From Verrucomicrobiia bacterium (GTDB lineage: Bacteria; Verrucomicrobiota; Verrucomicrobiia; Verrucomicrobiales; DEV007), in the NCBI GenBank assembly GCA_020439945.1, contig JAGRPB010000017.1, forward strand, positions 1-44,896: DNA of 44,896 nucleotides, read 5' to 3'. The position numbers and the translations under genes were made by a program. Numbering within the stretch: the first letter of the stretch is position 1; each line of letters opens with the position of its first letter. Of this stretch, positions 1 to 7,614 are shown piece after piece. The notes beneath the pieces are model-generated. The model had not been told where the DNA came from. It was given only the letters and a program-made list of their open reading frames with translations, and ran no database searches.

Positions 1-189
1 GAGCGCCTCGCGGTCGGCAAGGATCGCGTCTTCGTGAATCTCGACAAATACGGCAATACTTCTGCCGCCGCCGTGGCCATCGCGCTCGACGAAGCCAATC
101 GCAGCGGCCGTCTCAATTCCGGAGATCACATCCTCCTCGTCGCCTTCGGTGCCGGCCTCACCTGGGCCAGCGCCGTGATCGAGTGGTAA
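1..189 (+). CDS. fabH: 3-oxoacyl-ACP synthase III (FabH), 3' end only
   Basis: This is the last 62 codons of a gene that begins before the window; it ends with TAA at 187-189. The translation contains [12 protein letters not shown] followed by [15 protein letters not shown] and ends in ASAVIEW. This is the typical C-terminal part of FabH, including the conserved Asn of the Cys-His-Asn catalytic triad (in the YGNTS motif). The active-site Cys and His lie upstream and cannot be checked. FabH condenses acetyl-CoA with malonyl-ACP to start type II fatty acid synthesis in the cytoplasm. The next gene starts 110 bp downstream after a GC-rich hairpin. Confidence 0.93.
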   Translation, partial: ERLAVGKDRVFVNLDKYGNTSAAAVAIALDEANRSGRLNSGDHILLVAFGAGLTWASAVIEW

Positions 190-200
190 TCCGGACGCGC

Positions 201-217
201 CGCGGTCGGCGACCGCG
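201..217. repeat. Compact GC-rich hairpin after fabH
   Basis: A perfect 7-bp stem (201-207 CGCGGTC with 211-217 GACCGCG) closes a 3-nt loop, 12 nt after the fabH stop codon. It is followed by CCTACAATCCCC with no T-run, so it is a weak candidate for an intrinsic terminator. It could instead be a copy of a dispersed palindromic repeat; the arrangement GACC...CCTAC partly resembles the inverted repeat downstream of gltX (2992-3054). Confidence 0.45.
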
Positions 218-299
218 CCTACAATCCCCATTTGCGGAGCGAAGCGCCCCATCTTCCTTCTGCCCTCTTCCATCTCCGCGGCGAAACCGCTGATTTCCC

Positions 300-1103
300 A
301 TGCTAATCGATACTCACGCCCACCTCGCCTCGCACGCCTTCGAGGCCGAAGGCGAACTCGATGCCATTATCGCCCGGGCTTCCGAGGCGGGCGTGACACG
401 CATCATTTCGATTGGTTCCGAATTGGAGGACAGTGCCCGAAACGTCCAGATCGCGGCGGCTCACGAGGGCGTGTTCGCGACCGTCGGCGTTCATCCCACT
501 TCGGTTCACGAGGTGACTCAAGAGGGTTGGGTCGAAGACCTGAGAGGGTTGACTCAGCTGCCCAAAGTCCAGGCCATTGGGGAAATCGGGCTCGATTTTT
601 ACCATCCGCCGCAGGACGGAAGTCCGGAGGACGTCTGGCGGGCTCGTCAGGATCGCTTTTTCCGTGCCCAACTCGATCTGGCGGTGGAACTCGATCTGCC
701 GGTCGTCATTCACCAGCGCGAGAGCGCCGAAGCGGTCGGCGAGGTGCTGAAAGATTATATCGGCAAAGTCACCGCCGTCTTTCACTGCTTCAACGGCACT
801 CCCGATCAGGCCCGCGTCATTCTCGACCAGGGGCACTACCTTTCCTTCACCGGCATTGTGACTTTCAAGAGCGCGGCAGACGTCCAAGCGTCCGCAAGGT
901 TCGTTCCCGAGGATCGTCTGATGGTGGAAACCGACAGCCCCTATCTGGCCCCGGTTCCCTTTCGCGGAAAACGCTGCGAACCCGCCTACACCCGAAACAC
1001 CGCAGAATTCATCGCCGAACTTCGCGGCATTCCCTCTGAGACGCTCGCCCAGATCACCACAAGCAACGCGGAACGCTTCTTCCGGCTACCGCATCCCCGT
1101 TAG
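300..1103 (+). CDS. TatD family metal-dependent hydrolase (3'-5' DNase-like)
   Basis: The 267-residue protein is the normal length for the TatD family. It has the N-terminal metal motif DTHAHL (His6, His8), the GEIGLDFYH motif (Glu95), VIHQRE in the middle, FHCFNGT, and the C-terminal VETDSPYLAP that carries a conserved metal-binding Asp. These ligands belong to a TIM-barrel metallohydrolase that acts in the cytoplasm. Known TatD proteins are 3'-5' exonucleases on DNA and RNA, and some paralogues act as D-aminoacyl-tRNA deacylases, so the exact substrate is not fixed by sequence. The ATG at 300 follows a pyrimidine-rich leader and no purine-rich ribosome binding site is visible. The gene probably stands alone between fabH and a short unknown ORF. 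Confidence 0.93.
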   Translation: MLIDTHAHLASHAFEAEGELDAIIARASEAGVTRIISIGSELEDSARNVQIAAAHEGVFATVGVHPTSVHEVTQEGWVEDLRGLTQLPKVQAIGEIGLDFYHPPQDGSPEDVWRARQDRFFRAQLDLAVELDLPVVIHQRESAEAVGEVLKDYIGKVTAVFHCFNGTPDQARVILDQGHYLSFTGIVTFKSAADVQASARFVPEDRLMVETDSPYLAPVPFRGKRCEPAYTRNTAEFIAELRGIPSETLAQITTSNAERFFRLPHPR

Positions 1104-1179
1104 GGAAAAGCGGTTGCGAATGTCCCAAAAGTTCCTAGGTTTTCACACCCAGCCCCCTCAACCTGAAGATACCCTGCTT

Positions 1180-1386
1180 ATGTTCTCCGTGAGTCACAGT
1201 CTGGTTCGCGAGACGACGTCTCCTCTCGCTGGCGGCACCCAACCTGACCGGCAGAACGCGTCCCACCACGCCAACGAAGCGACTCTGACCGAGAATTCGT
1301 CGCTCTTCCTGATCCATCAGCTTCGGCAGCAGGAAAGCACGCGTCCGGTTCAGCGCTCTTGGTGGCGTTTCTGGCGTCGCGATTGA
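1180..1386 (+). CDS. Small hypothetical protein (68 aa)
   Basis: This short frame starts at ATG 1180; an in-frame ATG at 1120 would give 88 residues. I do not recognise the product. It is hydrophilic, rich in Ser, Thr and Gln, and ends in the unusual aromatic and basic sequence WWRFWRRD. There is no signal peptide or membrane segment. Three things argue that it is real: third codon positions are GC-rich as in neighbouring genes, the frame ends just before a hairpin and T-rich stretch (1394-1420), and it would otherwise leave a gap of over 500 bp between tatD and gltX in a densely coded region. Against it are its length and the lack of a recognisable homologue. The long open frames on the opposite strand look like artefacts of composition. 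Confidence 0.42.
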   Translation: MFSVSHSLVRETTSPLAGGTQPDRQNASHHANEATLTENSSLFLIHQLRQQESTRPVQRSWWRFWRRD

Positions 1387-1393
1387 GCGACAT

Positions 1394-1420
1394 CGGCGAT
1401 TTTCGCCGGTGATTGTTTTC
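1394..1420 (+). terminator. Candidate intrinsic terminator after small ORF
   Basis: A 6-bp perfect stem CGGCGA (1394-1399) and TCGCCG (1403-1408) encloses a TTT loop and is followed by GTGATTGTTTTC. It lies 8 nt after the stop codon of the small ORF. The T-tract is interrupted, so termination would be moderate at best. Confidence 0.5.
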
Positions 1421-1605
1421 TCGTTCTGGAACCGTTTCTTCCGACACAAATTCGGCGAGTGCGTCGAATCTGGGACTAACTGCCGCCATTGTCGGGCGAA
1501 ACTGATCGACCTTCGCGCTATCTGCTTCGGTCGCGGTTGACGCTTTCCCTTCCCGGCGCTTTTGTCGAGAATTCTGCGACTCATCCCTCCTGCCAAAGTC
1601 GCCAG

Positions 1606-1627
1606 TTTTTCCGTTTCTCCCTCTCCC
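1606..1627 (+). promoter_or_regulatory. Pyrimidine-rich leader directly upstream of gltX
   Basis: The 22 nt before the gltX ATG contain only one purine (a G), and there is no GGAGG-like sequence. Homology fixes the start at 1628, so translation of this essential gene must begin without a Shine-Dalgarno element. Similar tracts precede the RND efflux genes. Binding by ribosomal protein S1 is a possible explanation. Confidence 0.5.
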
Positions 1628-2986
1628 ATGTCTGTTCGCACCCGTTTCGCCCCCTCGCCCACCGGATTTCTCCACATCGGTGGTGCCCGCACCGCGCTCT
1701 ACAATTGGCTCTATGCCCGTCACCACGGTGGAGCGTTTGTGCTTCGCGTTGAGGACACCGACTCTGCGAGGCATCACGAGGAGGGCTTGGGAAAAATACT
1801 CGATGGCCTACGCTGGCTTGGGCTGGAATGGGACGAAGGTCCCGCGACCGGGGGCGAATTCGGTCCCTACTACCAGAGCGAGCGGCGGGCCATCTACGAT
1901 CGCTACCTCGCGAAACTTCAGGAAGGTGGTCATGTCTATGAAGACGAGGGCGCGATCCGTTTTCGGGTTCCCGATCGCGATATCACGGTGGTTGATCGCG
2001 TTTGCGGCGAGGTCACGGTGAACCTGCATCAGCAGGGATCCAAACGCTGGGACGCGGAGAAAAAGGAGGAGGTCGAAGCCAATCCCGACCTGGTCATCCG
2101 TCGCCCGGATGGCTCATACATCTTCCATTTCGTCAACGTGGTCGACGATATCGAGATGCAGATCTCCCACGTAATCCGCGGCGAAGATCACCTCTCCAAC
2201 ACGCCGAAGCACCTTGCCCTGTTCGAAGTGTTTGGCGTCGAAGCGCCGGTTTACGCTCATATTCCGCTGAATCTGAACAAGGACGGCTCCAAAATGAGCA
2301 AGCGTGACCAGGGGGCGTTGATTCACGAATACGTGGAAAACGGATTCCTGCCCGAAGCGGTCAACAACTACATGGCCCTGCTCGGATGGTCTTCGAAGGA
2401 CGATCAGGAGATCTTTTCGATGACGGAACTGATCGAGAAATTCGACATCGACGGCATCAACCGGGCGAACTCGAAATTCGACTACGAGAAATGTCTCTGG
2501 GTGAATGGCGAGCATCTCCGTCAACTCGGTCCCGATGTCCTGGCCAAGAATGCCGCGCCATTCTTCGAAAAGGCTGGTATCGATCCCGGCGACCCTCGAC
2601 TCGGTACCGCGCTCGGATTGGCCCGCGAACGCGCTCAGCGTCTCAGCGAGATGCCCGACCTGGTGAAAACCGCCTTCTTTGACGAAATCGAGTATGATCC
2701 CGAAGCCGTCGCCAAGGTGGCCGGTCGTGAAGGCATTGGCGAGGTCTTGAGCGCTCTGAAAGCGGCCCTCGAAGGGGTCGGTGACTGGTGCGAGGACGCC
2801 GTGAAAACCGCCATTCATCAGGCCGCGGACGACTTGGGGCAAAAGATGGGCGCCTTCATGCTCCCCTGTCGCGTCGCCACGATGGGCGGCACCACCGGCC
2901 CCGACCTTGTGCCCATGATGGTGATGACCGGCAAAGAAAGGGTGATCAAACGGATCGGCGATTTTGCCGAGAAGATTGCGTCGTAG
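1628..2986 (+). CDS. gltX: Glutamyl-tRNA synthetase
   Basis: This class I aminoacyl-tRNA synthetase charges tRNA-Glu with glutamate in the cytoplasm. From ATG 1628 the protein has 452 residues and opens with MSVRTRFAPSPTGFLHIGG, the canonical N-terminus with the HIGH-type motif at residues 16-19. The KMSKR catalytic loop is at residues 222-226. The C-terminal half has the helical anticodon-binding architecture of bacterial GluRS. An in-frame ATG at 1562 would add 22 residues with no match to the family, so 1628 is preferred. The protein is slightly shorter than the usual 465-490. Whether it also charges tRNA-Gln (non-discriminating) cannot be told from this window. An inverted repeat follows the stop codon. 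Confidence 0.96.
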   Translation: MSVRTRFAPSPTGFLHIGGARTALYNWLYARHHGGAFVLRVEDTDSARHHEEGLGKILDGLRWLGLEWDEGPATGGEFGPYYQSERRAIYDRYLAKLQEGGHVYEDEGAIRFRVPDRDITVVDRVCGEVTVNLHQQGSKRWDAEKKEEVEANPDLVIRRPDGSYIFHFVNVVDDIEMQISHVIRGEDHLSNTPKHLALFEVFGVEAPVYAHIPLNLNKDGSKMSKRDQGALIHEYVENGFLPEAVNNYMALLGWSSKDDQEIFSMTELIEKFDIDGINRANSKFDYEKCLWVNGEHLRQLGPDVLAKNAAPFFEKAGIDPGDPRLGTALGLARERAQRLSEMPDLVKTAFFDEIEYDPEAVAKVAGREGIGEVLSALKAALEGVGDWCEDAVKTAIHQAADDLGQKMGAFMLPCRVATMGGTTGPDLVPMMVMTGKERVIKRIGDFAEKIAS

Positions 2987-2991
2987 CGAAT

Positions 2992-3054
2992 CCAGGCCCG
3001 TTCACTTAAGAGGCAAACTCAACCGATTCACCGGAACGGGCCTGGAGACCCGTT
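2992..3054. repeat. Nested inverted repeat between gltX and aroE
   Basis: CCAGGCCCGTTC (2992-3003) is the perfect reverse complement of GAACGGGCCTGG (3034-3045). A second, overlapping pair is possible: AACGGG (3035-3040) with CCCGTT (3049-3054). The central arm can therefore form either of two exclusive stems. No T-run follows, so it is not a standard terminator. It may be a REP-like dispersed element, because AACGGGCCTGGAGACCCGTT has its own internal dyad. Confidence 0.55.
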
Positions 3055-3137
3055 CTACCCTCTTCAATGATCTTGCGTCGCAACTTCATTGAAAGATCAG
3101 CGCCCATCAGCGAAGATCAGCGGTCCCGACTGAGAAA

Positions 3138-4088
3138 ATGCCCGCCGATCCCAAGCCCGTTTACGATTTCTCCGACCTGAAACGCTGGTCCGAGGTCACC
3201 GCCGATCTCGAACCACCCGCGAAGCTCTCGGTTTTCGGGGATCCGGTGGCGCATTCACTATCGCCCCAGATGCACAATCCCGGCCTGGCCGCCGCCGGGA
3301 TCAATGCCCAGTACGTGCGTCTCCACATTCGTTCCGAGGAACTCGCCGACGCGTATCGTCTCCTTCCCGAAGCCGGTTTCATCGGAACGAACGTCACCAT
3401 TCCCCATAAAACGGAAACGCTGGCCGCCATGGCGGAAGTCACCGACGTGGCTCGCCGCATCGGCGCCGTGAATACCGTTGTCGTAGAGAGTGACGGCACC
3501 CTGATCGGCCATAACAGCGATGGTCCCGGCTTCCAGCGAGCCATTCGCGAAGAGTTCTCCGTCGACCTCAGCGATCTGCGCATTCTCATCCTCGGTGCAG
3601 GCGGAGGCGCCGGACGTGCCGCCGCCGTTCAGTGCGCGATGGATCGATGCGAACGACTGGTACTGGTCAATCGAACGATCGAAAAGGCCCAGGCGTTGAA
3701 AGACGAATTGGCCACCTTTTTCCGCAGCGACCGACTGGAAGGCCCGGTCGACCGTCTCGAAGTCGTCCCTTGGGATCACGACGCCCTCGCCCGGCAAATG
3801 GATCATGTCGATCTCATTGTCAACGGCACCTCGCTCGGCATGAAACGCACCGATCCCCAGTTGCTCCACCCGTCGTTGATCCAGCCTCACCAGATGATCT
3901 ACGACATGGTCTACGCCCCGCCCCGCACCCGCCTCATGGCCGATGCCCAAGCCGAAGGTGCCCGAGCCGCCAACGGCCTCTCCATGCTCCTTTGGCAGGG
4001 CGTCATCTCCTTCGAGTTCTGGTTCAATCAAAGCGCGCCGGTGGAGGCGATGCGGCGGGGGTTGAGCGGAGCTCTTCTCAGCAAGTGA
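3138..4088 (+). CDS. aroE: Shikimate dehydrogenase
   Basis: AroE reduces 3-dehydroshikimate to shikimate with NADPH in aromatic amino acid biosynthesis. The substrate-binding half contains HSLSPQMHN, NVTIPHKTE (catalytic Lys) and GHNSDGPGF (catalytic Asp). The cofactor half contains the glycine-rich GAGGGAGRAAA, the VNRT motif that favours NADP, and NGTSLGM. At 316 residues it is longer than the usual 270-290. The excess is an N-terminal stretch of about 28 residues before LSVFGDPVAHS, and the start at 3138 is the first ATG in the frame. The TGA stop codon (4086-4088) lies inside the first heptamer of a repeat element, so the C-terminus may have been trimmed or changed when that repeat arrived. 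Confidence 0.94.
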   Translation: MPADPKPVYDFSDLKRWSEVTADLEPPAKLSVFGDPVAHSLSPQMHNPGLAAAGINAQYVRLHIRSEELADAYRLLPEAGFIGTNVTIPHKTETLAAMAEVTDVARRIGAVNTVVVESDGTLIGHNSDGPGFQRAIREEFSVDLSDLRILILGAGGGAGRAAAVQCAMDRCERLVLVNRTIEKAQALKDELATFFRSDRLEGPVDRLEVVPWDHDALARQMDHVDLIVNGTSLGMKRTDPQLLHPSLIQPHQMIYDMVYAPPRTRLMADAQAEGARAANGLSMLLWQGVISFEFWFNQSAPVEAMRRGLSGALLSK

Positions 4089-4189
4089 TTATAAAGAGTA
4101 AACAGTGAAAAGAAGCAGAGCGGCCGACAGACTCACCAATCGGTTTTCTGAGCCCTTCACTATTGACTGATCACTTTTTACTCATCACT
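4084..4189. repeat. Inverted heptamer-repeat element A (AGTNNNN arms)
   Basis: The left arm (4084-4110) reads AGTGATT, ATAAAG, AGTAAAC, AGTGAAA. The right arm (4155-4189), read on the minus strand, is exactly five heptamers: AGTGATG, AGTAAAA, AGTGATC, AGTCAAT, AGTGAAG. A 44-bp core of different sequence separates them. The aroE stop codon is the TGA of the first left-arm heptamer, and the right arm ends 9 nt before the sulfatase ATG. The same architecture occurs at 17548-17666. The arms resemble in form the heptanucleotide STRR repeats described in cyanobacteria; a relationship is not implied. Confidence 0.75.
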
Positions 4190-4198
4190 ACAAAAAAC

Positions 4199-5614
4199 AT
4201 GCGCCCCAACATTCTCCTCTACTGCACCGACCAGCAACGGTTCGACACCATCGGAGCGCTGGGGAACCCGCATGTGAAGACCCCGACGCTGGATCGGTTG
4301 GTGCAAACGGGGACCGCATTCACCCATGCCTACTGCCAGAGTCCGATCTGCACACCGAGCCGAGCCAGCCTGATGAGTGGGCTGTATCCGAGTCGGGTGC
4401 ACAACACGCGCAACGGGAACGCCACCTTTCCCGAGTGGCCGCCGCTGATCTCCAAGCTCATGGCCGACAGCGGTTACGATTGCGGGATGATCGGAAAATT
4501 CCATCTCCAGAGCAGCGGAAAACGGACCGAGCCCCGGCTCGATGACGGATTTCGCGTCTGGCAATTCTCCCACGCGCCGCGCGACGAATGGCCGGTCGGC
4601 GAACACGACTACGCGGATTGGGTTCGGGATCGTGGCGGCGACCTGAATGCCTTGCGCGAGAGTCCGGGCCGGGTTCCGCCCGAGTTTCATCAGACCACCT
4701 GGGCCACCGAGCGCGCCATCGAATTCATCGATGATGCCGGGAAGGCGCGCACCGATGACCAGCCCTGGTTTCTCAATCTCAACATCTACGATCCGCATCC
4801 GCCCTTCATTCCGCCGCGGGTCTACGAAGAGAAATTCGATCCCGCCTCACTCCCGGGACCACATTTCGAACCCGGAGATCTCGAAACCCAGGCCAAACTG
4901 AAAGAGGCCGACTTTCAGGACGATATCCGCTCGCCGGAGGAGCACGATGCCTTTCGCGCCCAGGCGCGCTACTACGCGATGATCGCCTTGATCGACGATC
5001 AATTGGCGCGGCTTCTCGCTCATCTCGAAGCCAGCGGTCAGGCCGAGAATACGGTCGTGATTTTCACCAGCGATCACGGCGAAACGCTCGGGGACCACGG
5101 GCTGATGTTCAAAGGCTGCCGATTCTACGAGGGCTTGGTCCGTGTCCCCCTGATTTTCCACGCTCCCGGCCGGGTGTTGGAAAACCAGCAGAACGCCGCG
5201 CTGGTGGAGCTCCTCGATCTGTCCGCCACCCTGCTCGATCTCGCCGAGGTTCCCATTCCGGAATATCACCAAGGGAAAAGCCTGATTCCCTTACTGACCG
5301 TTCCCGAGGTCGATTCGATCAGCCATCGGGCTTTCGTTCGCAGCGAGTACTTTGATGCGCTCGCTCCCGAGTTCACCGGTGGTCACGGTGCTTTCGCGAC
5401 CATGCACCGAACCCGGACTCACAAGCTGAGCCTCTATCACAGCCTCGGTGGTGTCGGTGAACTTTACGACCTTGAGTCCGATCCCTGGGAACACCGCGAC
5501 CTCTGGGATGATCCCGACCACCGCGACCTCCGCGCCGATCTGATTCACGAGAGCTTTGACGCCCACGTCATGCTGACGACCGATGTCGGTTCCGAGCGCA
5601 TCGCGCCGATGTGA
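4199..5614 (+). CDS. Sulfatase, type I (FGly-dependent), no signal peptide
   Basis: From ATG 4199 the 471-residue protein starts MRPNILLYCTDQQRFD, the standard beginning of the arylsulfatase/alkaline phosphatase fold with metal-binding Asp. CTPSRASLMSGLYPSR carries the C-x-P-S-R signature; Cys51 would be oxidised to formylglycine by a sulfatase-modifying enzyme that is not encoded here. TSDHGETLGDHG supplies the second metal-binding pair. Unlike most sulfatases of polysaccharide-degrading bacteria it has no signal peptide, so it should act in the cytoplasm on small sulfated or possibly phosphonate-type esters. An upstream in-frame ATG (4163) would start within the repeat element and adds no signal sequence. 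The substrate cannot be assigned. The gene stands alone, convergent with the lipoprotein pair. Confidence 0.9.
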   Translation: MRPNILLYCTDQQRFDTIGALGNPHVKTPTLDRLVQTGTAFTHAYCQSPICTPSRASLMSGLYPSRVHNTRNGNATFPEWPPLISKLMADSGYDCGMIGKFHLQSSGKRTEPRLDDGFRVWQFSHAPRDEWPVGEHDYADWVRDRGGDLNALRESPGRVPPEFHQTTWATERAIEFIDDAGKARTDDQPWFLNLNIYDPHPPFIPPRVYEEKFDPASLPGPHFEPGDLETQAKLKEADFQDDIRSPEEHDAFRAQARYYAMIALIDDQLARLLAHLEASGQAENTVVIFTSDHGETLGDHGLMFKGCRFYEGLVRVPLIFHAPGRVLENQQNAALVELLDLSATLLDLAEVPIPEYHQGKSLIPLLTVPEVDSISHRAFVRSEYFDALAPEFTGGHGAFATMHRTRTHKLSLYHSLGGVGELYDLESDPWEHRDLWDDPDHRDLRADLIHESFDAHVMLTTDVGSERIAPM

Positions 5615-5657
5615 TCGAAAAAAATGCAAAGACTGCCGAAGGACTTGCCGACAGCAG

Positions 5658-6011
5658 CTACTCCGATCGATTCGAGGGAACGAGATCGAAGTTCCAGAAA
5701 ATCCCCCCCTTAGTTTTCGCCTCCCTAAGAAATGCTTTCATCGTATATATCTTGGTGCCATCAAAATATCCCGGCAACATGGCCCTGAGCGTCACTTCGG
5801 CGTTCCCCGGAACTTCACGAATATCAATCTCTCGCGTAATGCTGATCGGTGTGTTTCCTAGGAACTGGGCATCTTTGTTCGTCGTCGGGGAATCGAATTC
5901 AAAGGTGGTGTAGGCTCCCTGGGGTTCAGAGTTGATGGTGAATTGAACTGTCCTCGTATTGCTGCACGAAGACAGCGAGAGAGCCAAGCTGCACAGGAGA
6001 ATTCGCTTCAT
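5658..6011 (-). CDS. PEGA-like lipoprotein (second of a tandem pair)
   Basis: Starting at ATG 6011 this gives a 117-residue protein with a lipoprotein signal MKRILLCSLALSLSSC (lipidated Cys16). The mature part contains SEPQGAYTTFEF and FLGNTPISITREI. This spacing of S-x-P-x-G-A and L-G-x-T-P is seen in PEGA-type small beta-domains, which sit on the cell surface or in the periplasm. An open frame extends to a TTG at 6050, but that start would hide the lipobox. The gene begins 35 nt after the stop codon of a similar lipoprotein gene, so the two are probably one transcript and arose by duplication. Function unknown. Confidence 0.75.
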   Translation of the reverse strand: MKRILLCSLALSLSSCSNTRTVQFTINSEPQGAYTTFEFDSPTTNKDAQFLGNTPISITREIDIREVPGNAEVTLRAMLPGYFDGTKIYTMKAFLREAKTKGGIFWNFDLVPSNRSE

Positions 6012-6046
6012 AAAATGGAATGGAGTTCGAGAGAGGACAAACTTGA

Positions 6047-6391
6047 TCAATTTTCTTCGAGAATCAGCATTACCGGCACGGGATTCTGCTCCGCTTCACC
6101 TGGGTCAGTATAACGAAGCGGGACAGAAAAGGCCTCCATTCGGGTCTTGCAGCCCCGCTTTACCACTCGAACAGTTACATGCTGGGCTTGTTTAACTTGA
6201 ACTAGCTCCTCGGATTTCACTTCCCTCCAAGTGTAGACGAAAGGAGTCACGCCCAGAAGAGTCGAACTGCCAAACTCATATACCTGCGCGCCCTGTGGGG
6301 ACGAGTCAATTTTCGCGGCCCCGTAGTAAGCACAAGAATTCACCGCGAGCGCGGCGCAGACGTTTACGAACAAATACAGCAACAATCTCAT
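6047..6391 (-). CDS. PEGA-like lipoprotein (first of a tandem pair)
   Basis: From ATG 6391 the protein has 114 residues and begins MRLLLYLFVNVCAALAVNSC, a signal peptide ending in a plausible but non-ideal lipobox (VNSC). The mature part holds DSSPQGAQVYEFGSS and LLGVTPFVYTW, the same S-PQGA ... LG-TP pattern as the downstream neighbour. A further in-frame start at 6436 would place 15 polar residues before the signal and is less likely. The C-terminal half has the conserved-looking RVVKRGCKTRMEAF and ends in a beta-rich VPVMLILEE. I cannot name a function. The pair could be surface-exposed structural or binding lipoproteins. Their base composition is lower in GC than neighbouring genes, which may indicate transfer or relaxed selection. 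Confidence 0.72.
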   Translation of the reverse strand: MRLLLYLFVNVCAALAVNSCAYYGAAKIDSSPQGAQVYEFGSSTLLGVTPFVYTWREVKSEELVQVKQAQHVTVRVVKRGCKTRMEAFSVPLRYTDPGEAEQNPVPVMLILEEN

Positions 6392-6566
6392 GGTCTCCCC
6401 CACATTTGCCGGAACTTCTCTGCCGTCCGAGCACAACTATGCTTTGGCATTCCAACAATTCTTGCAAGAGAAATGTCTTGATTGAGAGATTTGATTCACC
6501 GTAGTCACAGGACCATTAAGAAAATGGGCTCTGTTGAATACCTTGCCCAATACAAAATTTTTCCAA

Positions 6567-7601
6567 ATGAAGGAATCTGCGTGTCATTCACTGATCGCTC
6601 TATCTCTAGAAACCGAGGGATTCCTCCCCGAAAGCCACTTTTTTCATGGTCGTCGACAATTCACTGCGGGCATGAGCGCCTTGCTCGCCGGCACCCTGTT
6701 GGAAGCAGGCTTTTCTTCAGTGTTCGCTGACATTCCCAGCCTGACTGAAAAGCGATTGATCCGTCTGGGCTTGAATGGACTGGCACGGGCGCCCGAGATG
6801 AACTATTTCGCCGATGGGCACCGCGCAGCGGCCATGATCTCGGCGCACCTGATGTGTGTCGACAACGACTTCGACGACGCGGCAGCGAGCCGGATTGTCG
6901 AACTCTTCGATCAAAGCTGGGCGCCCACCAAACTCTGCCAAGCATTTCCCGAGGGCGATGCGGTCGATGATGCCGTAGATCGGATCGGCCAAACCCTGGC
7001 GGAAACCACCGGTGTCCTGCGACAGGTCGGGCACGACGCGATCTTTGCCATGCTGGCGATCAAAGGATTTCGCCTGCTTCCGGAAACCGCCACTCCCGAA
7101 CGGGTGGACGGTGTCTGCCAACTGATTCGTGCCTTCACTCCGTGGCACGACGACGTGCCGCCCGACGAATCGATCGAACTGCCCCCGTTCAAGAACTCGC
7201 AGGACACTTCACGCTTTATCCTGAAGGAAGCCAGTGACGCCATCGATCGCTTTTCGGGATTCGGACAGGGATTCGCCGGCCACATGCTCACTTTCGGTCA
7301 CTCCCTCGTCGAGCTGGCCGCCATGGGCGATGAGGAATGGGCGGAAAGTTGCCGCGAAGCTTTCTTAAAGTACGTGACCTACACCCGCATGGGTCCCCAA
7401 GCGGAAGATCGCAAGATCAAGGATCATGCCGTGAATTCGCTGCGTCCCAATCAATCGGAGTATTGGCAGAAACGCGGAAAGAACACGCTCGGTATCGGCC
7501 ACGTTTTCAAATATCCCTACGCCTATTACGAACTGCTCGCCCATGCGAAAGCCCCCGAGTTGGAGGCCGAGTTCGAAGCGAAAGCCTGGCAGGTTTTTTG
7601 A
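6567..7601 (+). CDS. Unknown helical protein rich in paired histidines
   Basis: I do not recognise this 344-residue protein. The ATG at 6567 is preferred over a TTG at 6534. There is no signal peptide or clear transmembrane segment, and the sequence reads as mostly alpha-helical. Histidines recur in helix-like contexts: FFHGRRQF, DGHRAAAMISAHLM, VGHDAIFAML, GHMLTFGHSLVELA and GIGHVFKYPYAYYELL. This is the kind of spacing seen in helical metal- or cofactor-binding oxygenases, and a distant similarity to questin-oxidase-like proteins is possible but weak. Neighbours give no clue: lipoproteins lie upstream on the other strand, and a convergent membrane protein gene ends 14 nt downstream. Codon use and length support a real gene. 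Confidence 0.72.
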   Translation: MKESACHSLIALSLETEGFLPESHFFHGRRQFTAGMSALLAGTLLEAGFSSVFADIPSLTEKRLIRLGLNGLARAPEMNYFADGHRAAAMISAHLMCVDNDFDDAAASRIVELFDQSWAPTKLCQAFPEGDAVDDAVDRIGQTLAETTGVLRQVGHDAIFAMLAIKGFRLLPETATPERVDGVCQLIRAFTPWHDDVPPDESIELPPFKNSQDTSRFILKEASDAIDRFSGFGQGFAGHMLTFGHSLVELAAMGDEEWAESCREAFLKYVTYTRMGPQAEDRKIKDHAVNSLRPNQSEYWQKRGKNTLGIGHVFKYPYAYYELLAHAKAPELEAEFEAKAWQVF

Positions 7602-7614
7602 AACTCCCACTTTC

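Noticed and set aside
5583..5913. Short plus-strand frames across the sulfatase end and the second lipoprotein
   Set aside because: They are antisense to a lipoprotein gene with a good lipobox and have no features of their own.
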